From Flavivirga aquatica (GTDB lineage: Bacteria; Bacteroidota; Bacteroidia; Flavobacteriales; Flavobacteriaceae): DNA of 64,000 nt. A program made the translations under genes and the position numbers. Within the stretch, counting starts at the first letter, position 1, and the number at the start of each line of letters is the position of its first letter. Positions 16,053 through 24,924 of this stretch are shown here, in pieces. The notes under the pieces are model-generated. The model was not told the origin of the DNA, did no database searches, and worked only from the letters and a program-made list of their open reading frames with translations. Where the stretch lies: the NCBI RefSeq assembly GCF_001747085.1, contig NZ_MDJD01000034.1, positions 620,001-684,000 of the forward strand, read 5' to 3'.

Positions 16053-17040
16053 TTGAATATCCGTTTTTACTCATAATCCAGTAATTCCAGCTATTACTAG
16101 TCTATCGAATAGTTTTTCCTCAAAATATCTTCGATTGAGTTTGTAAACAAATTCGTTTAGGTAGAGTTGTAGGTATTTGCCTTTAATTTTGTGATAATTT
16201 CCAAGTAAGTTTCGTTTGGCATTGCTTATGGTAATATGTACCCATTTCAAGGTCTCTTTAGTAGTTTGTTTATCTGATTTTTCACTAATATGTAGTTCTA
16301 CAAAATCAGCAATATCAACATATGAAGTACTTTTATCAGTAAAAACAATGCTTTGTTCGTCTAAAGACTCTTTAACAGTATCATTTACACCATCAGCCTT
16401 ATGATCTGTCAGCACTTTGGCTTTAAAGTAGCGACATTGGCGATCCTTCTTGTTGGTTTTCGGGTCTTCTAAGGGAGTGGATTCTGCCATTATCATTACG
16501 TTTTGCTTTCCTACTGCACCACGACCTCTTTTTCCTTTTTGTTGCTCTATTTCAGAAGATTCGACCGTAAAATAACCTTCATCCATTTCAATCATACCTT
16601 CTAAAGTATAGCGGGCATCTCTGTTACCCATTGCTTTACGAAGTTTATGAACCATCGCCCAGACAGGTTCATACCTTTTTAAACCAAGCTGTTTCTGGAT
16701 TTCTTTAGAAGAAAATCCTTTCTTGGTAGTAGTCATCAAAAACATTGTCTTATACCATATCATAAAAGATAGATTAGAATTTTGCATAATAGTACCACTT
16801 CTCAAAGATGTACGGGCTCTACAAGATTTGCACTCATAGCTCCAAACAGCCTTTATCCAATAGTGATGAGTATGACCACAACGCTGGCATTTAACTCCTA
16901 TCTTATCTCTTTCTTGCTTAAAATGAGTACGACAAGCTTCTTCACTATCAAAATGGGCGGTAAAACTAAAAATATTCATGACTTGTTTTTTTAACAAAAT
17001 AAGCATTTTTAATCAATTATTAGTAATTACGGATATTCAA
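16053..17040 (-). mobile_element. IS1595-family insertion sequence, copy 2 (inverted)
   Basis: It has the same 988-bp length and inverted repeats as copy 1 and encodes the same transposase, in opposite orientation. It is flanked by a 9-bp direct repeat TATTTTTAT at 16044-16052 and 17041-17049. This marks a separate insertion that split an immunity-like gene. Confidence 0.93.
16071..17006 (-). CDS. IS1595-family transposase, copy 2
   Basis: Its amino-acid sequence is identical to the transposase at 11570-12505, with the zinc ribbon (CQRCGHTH, CKSC) and the DDE-type core (IEMDEGYF, FTDKSTSY, LNEFVYKLNRRY). It looks intact and possibly active. The real start may be the internal ATG of MNIFSFTAHF. 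Confidence 0.93.
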   Translation of the reverse strand: MLILLKKQVMNIFSFTAHFDSEEACRTHFKQERDKIGVKCQRCGHTHHYWIKAVWSYECKSCRARTSLRSGTIMQNSNLSFMIWYKTMFLMTTTKKGFSSKEIQKQLGLKRYEPVWAMVHKLRKAMGNRDARYTLEGMIEMDEGYFTVESSEIEQQKGKRGRGAVGKQNVMIMAESTPLEDPKTNKKDRQCRYFKAKVLTDHKADGVNDTVKESLDEQSIVFTDKSTSYVDIADFVELHISEKSDKQTTKETLKWVHITISNAKRNLLGNYHKIKGKYLQLYLNEFVYKLNRRYFEEKLFDRLVIAGITGL

Positions 17041-17290
17041 TATTTTTATTTGAAATAACCTCATTACTTTGAGGTTTAAGACTAATATTTCTTTTTCTAT
17101 TATCTCAATAAAATCATTTGAAAATTTAAGAATTATAGAATCATTTTTACTAGCAACTCGCTTTGATATTGATAATGTTACACCGTTTTCATCATAAGGA
17201 ATTCCTTTGTTGTTTATAAAAAATATAATTTTATTATTTCTTAATTTAACTTTTTCATTCTTTTTTTTCTTTATAATTTGGTTTATATGA
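17041..17290 (-). pseudogene. 5' fragment of an immunity-like gene broken by IS copy 2
   Basis: It contains VKLRNNKIIFFINNKGIPYD, closely matching the lipoprotein at 12758, but lacks the signal peptide. The 5' side is fused to a toxin tail, and the 3' side ends in IS copy 2. The protein frame that continues past the IS is shifted relative to the conserved block, so a further frameshift is likely. It is not expected to be functional. Confidence 0.65.
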
Positions 17291-17584
17291 TTGTATATGT
17301 AAACGATCATTATTCTTATCATTTTTACAATGATTTAAGAGTTTATCTTTCTTTTCTCCATACTTTTGAGACAACATACTTTTCCATCCGAATTTAAATA
17401 GTGCATCATTCAATTTATTCTGTCTGACTGAATCAATTCCTTTCCATCCAACACTTTATTATTTTTAAACAAATCTGTCTTACCTATCATCATTTAAAAA
17501 CTCTTTTTCATGATTCTTATCCGTGCTTTTACAAGTAATTTTTAAAAGCAACTTAGCTACCTTATCCTCTTCAAACTTGCCTTT
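17255..17584 (-). pseudogene. Decayed effector remnant
   Basis: Pieces in different frames are readable. LLLKITCKSTDKNHEKEFL resembles the LFLKIECTGNDKTHKKEFLD segment of the 779-aa effector. After stops and a frameshift comes a KFGWKSMLSQKYGEKKDKLL piece, and the tail has DRLHIQSYKP, ending at a TGA at 17255. This is the C-terminal part of a lost toxin just upstream of its former immunity gene. The exact breakpoints are uncertain. Confidence 0.5.
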
Positions 17585-18397
17585 TTATTCTTTAATAAAT
17601 TCATTACTCACATAACCGTAAATTCCGTTTAAATAAATAATTGACCATTCCCCTAGATCTCCCAAAACAAAGAGCTTGTCATTACTATAGGCTTTACTAA
17701 TTATTTCAGAGTCTTGTGTATTTGGTGCAGATCTAATATTCAAATAAGTTTCTGTTATAGGAAAAGCTTCTTTAACCAGCATATTTTCACCCTCATATAC
17801 ATCGTCATAAATATTCAAAAGTTTATTATTAATTCCTTTTGATATTAAAGTAAAATTATCCTTGTTTTTTTTAAGAGAATAAGAGAACTCTTTACCTTCT
17901 TTCACTGTATCATAAGAGTATATTTCTAATGTTTCCGCTACTCCTTCGTGAGATAGTTTGATTAATTCATATACATTAAACTCTTCAGAAGAAGAATACA
18001 TTGCCATAATATAATCCTTATCACATTTAAAAAGAATAATATCATTTTCTTCTATTTCACGGGTAAATCTATATTCAGTTATAATGGGTGGATTGTCTTT
18101 CCAAAGGAGGTATGTGTATTCATGCTCAAAAAATGTCGTTAATTTTATTTGGATATCTTTAGTTGATATCATTATATGCCTAATCGAATTGGTTTCCTCA
18201 ATACTTCTATCAAAATCAATATTCTCACATAAAAAACTAAAAGAACTATCTAATTTATTTTTCTTGACTAATGTATCATTTAAGTTTTCAGATATATTAT
18301 TAATTATTTCATTATTAGCAATTTTATCATTATTCTTTCTTACTTTATTAGTACAAGAAAATATTATAATAATAAAAAATAAAATGAGTTTTTTCAT
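17585..18397 (-). CDS. SH3-domain lipoprotein, candidate immunity protein
   Basis: This 270-aa product starts MKKLILFFIIIIFSC, a lipoprotein signal. The last 60 residues form a bacterial SH3-like domain: TYLNIRSAPNTQDSEIISKA, then GEWSIIYLNGIYGYVSNEFI. The preceding part is unrecognised. The larger lipoprotein at 19315 also carries an SH3-like domain. Bacterial SH3 domains commonly bind cell-wall peptides, which would suit protection against peptidoglycan-targeting toxins. The immunity role is inferred from the cassette context. Confidence 0.6.
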   Translation of the reverse strand: MKKLILFFIIIIFSCTNKVRKNNDKIANNEIINNISENLNDTLVKKNKLDSSFSFLCENIDFDRSIEETNSIRHIMISTKDIQIKLTTFFEHEYTYLLWKDNPPIITEYRFTREIEENDIILFKCDKDYIMAMYSSSEEFNVYELIKLSHEGVAETLEIYSYDTVKEGKEFSYSLKKNKDNFTLISKGINNKLLNIYDDVYEGENMLVKEAFPITETYLNIRSAPNTQDSEIISKAYSNDKLFVLGDLGEWSIIYLNGIYGYVSNEFIKE

Positions 18398-18519
18398 AGT
18401 TTTATTTATTTTTTATATTACCCTTTTAGATAAATAAAAATCTATTACACGCAGATAATTTTCAAACTACTATGACAAGAAGAGTATTTTAATTTACTTA
18501 ACTATATGTATTGTGACAA

Positions 18520-19167
18520 CTATTTTTCTATAAATATTCCATCTTTATTTATTTCGTATAAACTCATTTTAAGTTTAGCTTGTGGATACACAATACTGGG
18601 TTCTTCTATGTTTTCAGGTTCATCAAAAACTTCTCCAATAGGTTCATAATAAATATAATTATAAATCTTTATGCTCAAGTCTTTCTCTATGGTAAAACTT
18701 CTGAAAATTGATTCTTGTCCTTCCATATCTAAATAGTCTAAATAAACATTTAAAACATCTAGAACTTGATTGTTTTTTATGGATACTAAAGTTAGATATT
18801 CATTATATTGTGTTGTAACCAAAAATAAATCAAAATTATTATTTATGTCAATTTTATGTGTTTTAGAATATTCAAATGAATTAAAATAAAGCTGGCATTT
18901 TTCCTTATATTTTAAACACAACTCCTTCTCTATAATCAAATTAGCCTTTTGCTTAAAAGAAAAAGTTTCTTCTATTTTTTTGTTTAACTCCTCTTTTTCG
19001 TTAGAAAAAATTAAGCCTTCTAATTTTATGCTATTTATAGAAAATGAAAAATCAATAGGTAATTTTAGCAAAGAAACTCCCTCTATTTGATTTGATTTTT
19101 TTGTTTTACAAGAAACTGAAATTAACATTAAAAGAACTAATAAAGATTGAAATGTTAATTTTTTCAT
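18520..19167 (-). CDS. Lipoprotein, candidate immunity protein (orphan)
   Basis: This 215-aa product has a lipoprotein signal, MKKLTFQSLLVLLMLISVSC. Residues 60-85 form a charged helix (KEELNKKIEETFSFKQKANL), and the rest is acidic and unrecognised. Its ATG overlaps the TGA of a toxin tail remnant (ATGA), so it was once translationally coupled to a toxin. A truncated duplicate lies at 14525-14764. Periplasmic immunity is inferred. Confidence 0.6.
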   Translation of the reverse strand: MKKLTFQSLLVLLMLISVSCKTKKSNQIEGVSLLKLPIDFSFSINSIKLEGLIFSNEKEELNKKIEETFSFKQKANLIIEKELCLKYKEKCQLYFNSFEYSKTHKIDINNNFDLFLVTTQYNEYLTLVSIKNNQVLDVLNVYLDYLDMEGQESIFRSFTIEKDLSIKIYNYIYYEPIGEVFDEPENIEEPSIVYPQAKLKMSLYEINKDGIFIEK

Positions 19168-19374
19168 TTTCTAATTATTTTATTATTATCTAATTTCCCA
19201 GCATGTAAATGATGATGGTGGTACGCTTTTTTTTCAGTATTATTCATTTTTTTCCATTTGAATCTATCCAAGTCACAACAGATATATTTATATAACCCCT
19301 TAAAAATAAAAAGACTAAAAAGGAAGATATATAAAACGTTTTAAAACATTGTTTTTTTCTATAATAAAAACAAC
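18890..19374 (-). repeat. Direct duplication, copy B
   Basis: This is the counterpart of copy A at 14536-14970, without the 45-bp deletion. It covers the 5' part of the 215-aa lipoprotein gene, the toxin tail before it and the 3' end of the 490-aa gene. Confidence 0.8.
19164..19308 (-). pseudogene. Toxin C-terminal tail remnant with HHHHLHAG, copy B
   Basis: An open frame without its own start ends MNNTEKKAYHHHHLHAGKLD and continues to a TGA at 19164-19166, which overlaps the ATG of the 215-aa lipoprotein. The HxH tail recalls the M15-like stub. It is the tip of a deleted toxin, left beside its immunity gene. Confidence 0.55.
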
Positions 19375-20787
19375 ATTATATGCACCTGCACCATTTCCAT
19401 TTAACATCCAAACAATATATTTCTCTTCCTTTTTAAAAACTTTAATATAATCTAAATTAGGTTGAAATAAGTTTTGAGTTTCATTTTTTGAAATGACTTT
19501 ATTATTAATAGCTATATTACTAACATAATATTTAGGAATATTATTTTCAACTCCCCAAGGCTTTTCTCCATTTATTAAAGAAATAAAATCATCTTCATAC
19601 TCAATTTTACTGTTTTTTGCTTTAAACAATCCTTTTGATATTTTAATCTTTGATTTGTTATCTAAAAAGATAATTAAACTGTCATTTAGATGCTTCCCTT
19701 CTATTTTTTTATAATTGAAATCGTTAATCAAAAATGTTGCAGAATCAGTAAATGATGATATATTGATAATTGTATCCTTAGTGCTTTCCATATCATGATC
19801 AAATATGGAAACTGAAATTAATTCATCATTTTGTATATCTTTTATTCTACTATTATGAACATACCCTTCTTCTTTTTTTAATGTTTTAACATTACTCCAT
19901 TCCACCCCCTCAACAGGAGCGTAAAAAAAATACTCCTTATCTATAATTTTACTTACAACTTCAGATTTAGAATTAGGCTCTTTTCGAAGATTAGTATATC
20001 CGTCAGAATCATTAATTATCGCTATTTTATATTTTTCAATAGTGTATTTTAGATTCTCTTGATAACTTTCTACATCTAAACGATAGGACTCCCATCCTTG
20101 ACTGTAATATTTTGGATTAGGCGAAAATTCAGAAGCTCCTATATCTAAATCACCTGAGCATGGAATTCTATATTGCCCCCATGCTGTTAAAACTTCTTTT
20201 TCTGTTTCATAATTAGTCCAAGAACCGAAAAATTGACAATTAGAATAGCTTGAATAATAATCTAATGTATCATCATAATTTGTCTTGTTTAACGTATCTA
20301 CATACCATGACACAAGTACTTTTCCTTTATAAACCCCTGTGTTTTGCAACTTGTTATCTTCTTTTAATTCATAATTTAATACTGAAAAACCTTGTTTTAG
20401 AATTTCATCAGTATAAGATATATCTTCATCTAATTTTTCAGAAAACTCATACTGCTTGTCTAATAAAAAATCTCCTTTAAAAAACTTTGATTTTTCAGAA
20501 TAAATTTTTGTTTTCCCTTCAACAAAATAACGGAGAGGGTTTCTAGGGTCTCTTTCAATATAAGTAATATAAAAATCTATTTTCTTTTTACTTTCTCCTA
20601 TAAAACCTAAATAAGTTACTTGATTATATTCAAAGACACTGGTCAAATCAACATTATCTTTATCAATAGAATAAGATATATCTGTGTTTAAAAAACTATC
20701 AAGAACGCTATCTTTTTCACAAACATGCTGGCTGTTTGATGAACAAGAAATTAAAAAAACTAAAAGAATTAAATTAATCAATTTCAT
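19315..20787 (-). CDS. Large SH3-domain lipoprotein, candidate immunity for the 779-aa effector
   Basis: This 490-aa product has the signal MKLINLILLVFLISC. A central SH3-like segment, near residues 265-315, reads DGYTNLRKEPNSKSEVVSKI and later EGYVHNSRI. The flanks are beta-rich and unrecognised. Its start overlaps the end of the 779-aa effector gene by 14 bases, so the two are translationally coupled. Two fragments of the same 3' end occur at 12531 and 14911. The likely role is a periplasmic antidote to a cell-wall enzyme, inferred from the coupling. Confidence 0.65.
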   Translation of the reverse strand: MKLINLILLVFLISCSSNSQHVCEKDSVLDSFLNTDISYSIDKDNVDLTSVFEYNQVTYLGFIGESKKKIDFYITYIERDPRNPLRYFVEGKTKIYSEKSKFFKGDFLLDKQYEFSEKLDEDISYTDEILKQGFSVLNYELKEDNKLQNTGVYKGKVLVSWYVDTLNKTNYDDTLDYYSSYSNCQFFGSWTNYETEKEVLTAWGQYRIPCSGDLDIGASEFSPNPKYYSQGWESYRLDVESYQENLKYTIEKYKIAIINDSDGYTNLRKEPNSKSEVVSKIIDKEYFFYAPVEGVEWSNVKTLKKEEGYVHNSRIKDIQNDELISVSIFDHDMESTKDTIINISSFTDSATFLINDFNYKKIEGKHLNDSLIIFLDNKSKIKISKGLFKAKNSKIEYEDDFISLINGEKPWGVENNIPKYYVSNIAINNKVISKNETQNLFQPNLDYIKVFKKEEKYIVWMLNGNGAGAYNVVFIIEKNNVLKRFIYLPF

Positions 20788-23113
20788 CTGTAATAACTAT
20801 TTTAATATTATTAATTCCTTTTTCTTCAATTTTACCAAGAATATCGTATAAAGTTTCAACAGATTCTTTCATATCAATATTTTTTGTGTTTTTTGTTCTA
20901 TCCAAAGTTTTTCCGGGTAAAATACAACCTTCTGACCAGCGACCATCTGTCCCCGCATGCATCAAAATAGCTCTTGACTTAGACACCTTTTCATTATACA
21001 AACAAATAAAACCTTTGCTTAATTCATCAAAATCTAGATTGAATTTTTTTCCATACTTACTATTTTTTGTATATTTTTTCTTATTATATTTTGTTGTAAC
21101 GTGCCATTTAATATTATATTTCCCAACAGGAATTCTTTTATCTAAACCACTCTTAGTTGTTTCTTCTCCATAAGGCTCGCAAATATAACCTGATAAATCA
21201 TCAAATGTAAACTCTCCAAAAGTTGCACTTTTTGAATTTTTACTAACCCATTTTTCCCATTTTCTAACAATATAAATTATATTTGGGTCTTTACTATTTT
21301 TCACCTCAAACTCCTCACCATCTAAAAATTCTTTTTTATGCGTTTTATCATTTCCAGTACACTCTATTTTTAAAAATAGTTTAGATATTATAAGGCTACC
21401 TTCTTTTACCAATGTATAGTCATTAGGGCAATTTTTTATTAACTGATCATCTGAGCACAACTCTTCTTCTTGACCTGTATTGTTGTTACTATAAATATTC
21501 TTTACTTTAAACTTATCTTTTTGCTTTTCATAATCTTCATCACTCTTTTTTCGTAGTTTTACTTTTATTTTTGCTTTACCCGTATCGTCTATGATAATAT
21601 TTTCTAGCTTGGTCACTTCGGTATCGTCTTTTAGTACTGTAATAGCTGTATCTCTATTATTGGCTAGTAATCTCTCATTATCAAACACCTCAATGTTTAC
21701 TTTTTTACCATGTAGGTTAGCAGTCTCAACTACTATGTATACTTCGCTACCTAGGTTAGCCGTATCTATACGCTCGTAAACTGTTTCTTGTTGTACTTCT
21801 TGAGGTTGAGCTTCTTCTTGCGAGGCACTAGTACTAGTATTTTGTTCGGGTATTACAGCATTACTAGGTAGTTTTAATACCTGACCTACAGTAAGTGCCC
21901 AAGGAGCATTTATATTATTATGGGCTGCTAGGTCTTTTTTCCAATGTATGCTATATTTTGGAGCTATAAGAGATAGAGTTTCGTTACGCTGTACAGTATG
22001 CGTTTTTGGCTTTTCAGCTTTAGGCTTTACTGTACCATCTTTTATAATTTTTCGCTTTATTTGTTTTGCAAAGTAAGCATCGTTTATGCCTTCTTTAGTA
22101 GTTAAATACAGTAATTGCCCAAACTTGGGCTTATAACCAGTAATTTCTTTTTCATTAGGTATTTTAAAATAAAGTTCTAAAGGATCTGTTTCCCAGATAC
22201 CTTCACGTTGTTTTTTGTATTCTTCGGTATTTTGGTCTGGTATTTCTAGCTTTTTGTAACTAAGGCGCTCTGTAAGTTTCCACTCTATGTTTTCATTCAT
22301 ACATATAGTTTCATCATTACTATTGGTACTTCCCATAAAAGTTATACCTTCTTCCCATAGTGCTGTAGTAACTATACGTCCTGCCATACCTAAAGTTTTT
22401 AGACACATATACACCGTGTCTTTATAGCCTACTGTTTTATTGGTTATTTCTTCTCGCTTATCGTTTACCCAATAGCCTTTTATTATTTCTGGTTTTGCTT
22501 TTACTGTAGTAGCTACTGTAGCTCCACTAGCTTTTTTCTTTACATCTGGATTACGGCGATAGGCTTCAATATGTACTTTATATCCATCTAACCATTTGGA
22601 GAATTTTACGGTGAGTTTTGTTTTTTGTTTTTTTTCATCTCCTTCAATCTTTATATAAGTAATACCATGGCGCATTATGGCTTCAGTACGTTTCTTAGGG
22701 TCGGCAATGTCCATAAAATCGGTTTTACTGTCTTCCTGTATTTTTGCTTGCCCTCCAACCCCATTACTAAGCTCAAAATAGTTTAAAAGATTGTTTTTTA
22801 TTTCAACATCTGGCATATGGAATATCCACTTTAGTTGAGTTTTGTCTTTTTTGAGGTCTTCCTCGTTTTCTTCTTTCCCTCTGTATAGTAAAAAATCTGT
22901 CACTTCATAGACAGCTCCCTTGTAGGCTTCTATTTCTGTAGCCCCCTCTACTTTATTTGGATAATAACTGCCTTTTTTCTTTTTTTCACTACTCCCATCG
23001 TTTGCTATTACTGTAGATGTTGCTTGCCCAATACGCGCTTGCCTTCTTAGAAGCGCATTATAGTCTGCATAATTACGTAATCCTGTATTGATTACTTTTA
23101 TTTTAAATGCCAT
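20774..23113 (-). CDS. Putative T6SS cargo effector: LysM plus DUF5675-like catalytic domain
   Basis: This 779-aa protein has no signal peptide. Residues 371-417 form a LysM domain (HTVQRNETLSLIAPKYSIHW ... ALTVGQVLKLPS) that should bind peptidoglycan. Around 465-540 lies an Ig-like module (VYIVVETANLHGKKVNIEVF). The C-terminal domain has IPVGKYNIKWH, then MHAG (H719) and SEGCILPG (C730). This His/Cys pair resembles DUF5675 and the L,D-transpeptidase fold. The first 370 residues are unrecognised and may mediate loading. It is coupled to the SH3 lipoprotein at 19315. I infer a cell-wall-targeting toxin delivered by VgrG/PAAR. Confidence 0.65.
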   Translation of the reverse strand: MAFKIKVINTGLRNYADYNALLRRQARIGQATSTVIANDGSSEKKKKGSYYPNKVEGATEIEAYKGAVYEVTDFLLYRGKEENEEDLKKDKTQLKWIFHMPDVEIKNNLLNYFELSNGVGGQAKIQEDSKTDFMDIADPKKRTEAIMRHGITYIKIEGDEKKQKTKLTVKFSKWLDGYKVHIEAYRRNPDVKKKASGATVATTVKAKPEIIKGYWVNDKREEITNKTVGYKDTVYMCLKTLGMAGRIVTTALWEEGITFMGSTNSNDETICMNENIEWKLTERLSYKKLEIPDQNTEEYKKQREGIWETDPLELYFKIPNEKEITGYKPKFGQLLYLTTKEGINDAYFAKQIKRKIIKDGTVKPKAEKPKTHTVQRNETLSLIAPKYSIHWKKDLAAHNNINAPWALTVGQVLKLPSNAVIPEQNTSTSASQEEAQPQEVQQETVYERIDTANLGSEVYIVVETANLHGKKVNIEVFDNERLLANNRDTAITVLKDDTEVTKLENIIIDDTGKAKIKVKLRKKSDEDYEKQKDKFKVKNIYSNNNTGQEEELCSDDQLIKNCPNDYTLVKEGSLIISKLFLKIECTGNDKTHKKEFLDGEEFEVKNSKDPNIIYIVRKWEKWVSKNSKSATFGEFTFDDLSGYICEPYGEETTKSGLDKRIPVGKYNIKWHVTTKYNKKKYTKNSKYGKKFNLDFDELSKGFICLYNEKVSKSRAILMHAGTDGRWSEGCILPGKTLDRTKNTKNIDMKESVETLYDILGKIEEKGINNIKIVITDEID

Positions 23114-23125
23114 AAAATTAAATTG

Positions 23126-23386
23126 TTATAGTGAGAAAAGTTTGTTGTTAACAAACTCATCATATCTATCTAGTTTTTCTTGTTCTTGCTTTGTAAGAGC
23201 TTCATAACGTTCCCAATCTTCATCATTAATCCTAAAATACCAATGTATACTTGGTTTGTGTTTTATAAACCAATATTTATCACTAAACTCAGTGTCTTGA
23301 TACACTCCAGTAAAAAACCAAAAGAAAAGACTAAATACAAGTATTGAAATTGCATATATCTTTGTCTTATTTTTTTTATTAGCCAT
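23126..23386 (-). CDS. 86-aa single-pass membrane protein, candidate immunity for the amidase
   Basis: The product has a basic N-terminus (MANKKNKTK), one membrane helix (about residues 10-28) and a charged extracytoplasmic domain with KPSIHWYFRINDEDWERYEA. It starts 30 bases after the amidase effector gene and ends 12 bases before the next effector. An inner-membrane protein facing the periplasm fits immunity against a periplasmic amidase. The role is inferred from position and topology only. Confidence 0.5.
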   Translation of the reverse strand: MANKKNKTKIYAISILVFSLFFWFFTGVYQDTEFSDKYWFIKHKPSIHWYFRINDEDWERYEALTKQEQEKLDRYDEFVNNKLFSL

Positions 23387-23416
23387 GATTCTTTTAATTT
23401 AAAAATTTTATCAATT

Positions 23417-24274
23417 TTACCATTTTGGTCCTGGTGGCAAAGGATGTATTGCGTTATCATATTGACGCTTTTGAGCAGATGTAAGTGGTTTTTCTTCTTC
23501 ACCATGTCCTGCTTCTTTGGGGGATAAAAATATAGGTAAATTGGTAGTATTATCTTTTAAAACATTCCTCAAGCCTTTTACATATTCCATGCCGTGATCT
23601 CCTGGACAAAATCTAGCCGAATTGTGTTTCCATTCTTTATGTCCTCCTAAGGCTACAATATTAGTAAATTGTTCTTTTAATGCAATAATAAGTAACATAG
23701 CTGAACGTATGGCATCGCGTGTCATATTATCGTCAGGTTCATACCATTGATGATCAAAATCACCTAAAAAGACAATACCTATAACACCTGTATTATATTT
23801 GGATAGATGAGAACCTTTTACTCCAATGGGACGGCCTTCATATACCTTTCCATCTAACCCAATTGCAAAATGATAACCAATATCTGCCCGATCTTTTTCA
23901 TCTATATGAAGGTTTTGTACTTCTAAGGGTGTTTTATAACCCGTATTTCCGGCATGATGTAATGCTATTCCAAAAAATGTAGACTGGAGTTGTGGTATGG
24001 TGGTATTATCATTATCTTCTTGAGCAAATTTAGGATCTATCTCTAAATAAGGTTCAAAGGAACGCCCTTTTTCAATTACAGGGCAACGTGCTTTCCAATC
24101 TTCACGTTTTATATATTTTTCACCTACATTTTTAGAGTAATCACCTCCTTGAGAAGCATTGGGATTAAAACGATAATATTTTGCTAAACAATCTACTAAG
24201 CAAAGGTTAGTACTTGCTTCAGTGTCATGTGCAGAAATTAAAATTTCAAGTTCCTTTATTAATGTTACACTCAT
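23417..24274 (-). CDS. Zinc N-acetylmuramoyl-L-alanine amidase, putative T6SS effector
   Basis: This 285-aa protein has no signal peptide. The Amidase_2/PGRP fold is clear: ALHHAG (H106), GYHFAIGLDG (Y134) and GVIGIVFLGDF. Then GGHKEW (H212) and ARFCPGD (C223) complete the zinc site. It should cut the bond between MurNAc and L-Ala. The C-terminus, LTSAQKRQYDNAIHPLPPGP followed by KW, shares its motif with the unrelated DUF3289-like effector at 25946 and with a stub at 24925. Lack of a signal peptide and its place downstream of vgrG suggest T6SS delivery. An 86-aa membrane protein follows as candidate immunity. Confidence 0.8.
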   Translation of the reverse strand: MSVTLIKELEILISAHDTEASTNLCLVDCLAKYYRFNPNASQGGDYSKNVGEKYIKREDWKARCPVIEKGRSFEPYLEIDPKFAQEDNDNTTIPQLQSTFFGIALHHAGNTGYKTPLEVQNLHIDEKDRADIGYHFAIGLDGKVYEGRPIGVKGSHLSKYNTGVIGIVFLGDFDHQWYEPDDNMTRDAIRSAMLLIIALKEQFTNIVALGGHKEWKHNSARFCPGDHGMEYVKGLRNVLKDNTTNLPIFLSPKEAGHGEEEKPLTSAQKRQYDNAIHPLPPGPKW

Positions 24275-24391
24275 TTTCTGTTTTTTTAGTTTTTCTTCTT
24301 TACTTTTCCTATGCTTAAGTCTACTTTAAAATCACATTCAAAGGTTATCTTTCTCTTTAAATGTTGTAATATGAGCTAACCACTACCTGTT

Positions 24392-24919
24392 TCACATATC
24401 TAATAGATTTACTTTCTTTATATTTGGATCACAATAAATAGTATCGTGGTATTGTTTACCCCAAAGATTTTGATATAATATCCACATATTAGGATTCTCT
24501 TCATTTCTTTTATAATAAAAGTCATATTCTGTGTCATCTTCACATTCTTCATAAATTACAGATCGTGAAACCCCTGTATAATCATTTTTTTTATTAATAT
24601 ATTTCTCCGAACATAATGTTTTTTTATAAAATCGCGTATGATATAATGTAATATCATCTTCTAATTTGCATATTTTATTATTCTTTTTAAAAAAATTATA
24701 TTCTAAATCATATCTTTCTTTATTAAATCCCTTTTTTTCATCTTCTGGTAAATTATCTATTAGATAACTTTCTACATATAAATATATATGTTTATTATTC
24801 TTATATGATGAAGTTGTTTTTCCACTATGTTTTTCTAAAAACATAAAGTGAATAGGTTTTTCTTTAGTTTTACAACTAAAAACTATAATTAATAATATAA
24901 AAATTAATATTGCTCTCAT
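24392..24919 (-). CDS. Lipoprotein, orphan paralog of the DUF3289-effector immunity candidate
   Basis: This 175-aa product starts MRAILIFILLIIVFSCKTKE, a lipoprotein signal; an ATG 12 bases upstream is less likely. It is clearly paralogous to the lipoprotein at 25387, sharing FMFLEKHSGKTTSS, NLPEDEKK, NNKICKLEDDI, NPNMW and DTIYC. It sits directly after a leftover toxin tail (24925-24975) at the same spacing as the intact pair. Its own toxin has been lost, so it is an orphan immunity gene by inference. Confidence 0.6.
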   Translation of the reverse strand: MRAILIFILLIIVFSCKTKEKPIHFMFLEKHSGKTTSSYKNNKHIYLYVESYLIDNLPEDEKKGFNKERYDLEYNFFKKNNKICKLEDDITLYHTRFYKKTLCSEKYINKKNDYTGVSRSVIYEECEDDTEYDFYYKRNEENPNMWILYQNLWGKQYHDTIYCDPNIKKVNLLDM

Positions 24920-24924
24920 AAATA

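Noticed and set aside
11536-17040. The two IS1595 copies as a composite transposon carrying the genes between them
   Set aside because: Each copy has its own short target repeat (ATAACTAA; TATTTTTAT), so they entered separately. The outer ends do not share a repeat.
23263-23505. 80-codon frame overlapping the amidase end and the 86-aa gene
   Set aside because: It overlaps two better-supported genes in another frame, has no coding character, and its hydrophobic part comes from the membrane helix of the 86-aa gene.
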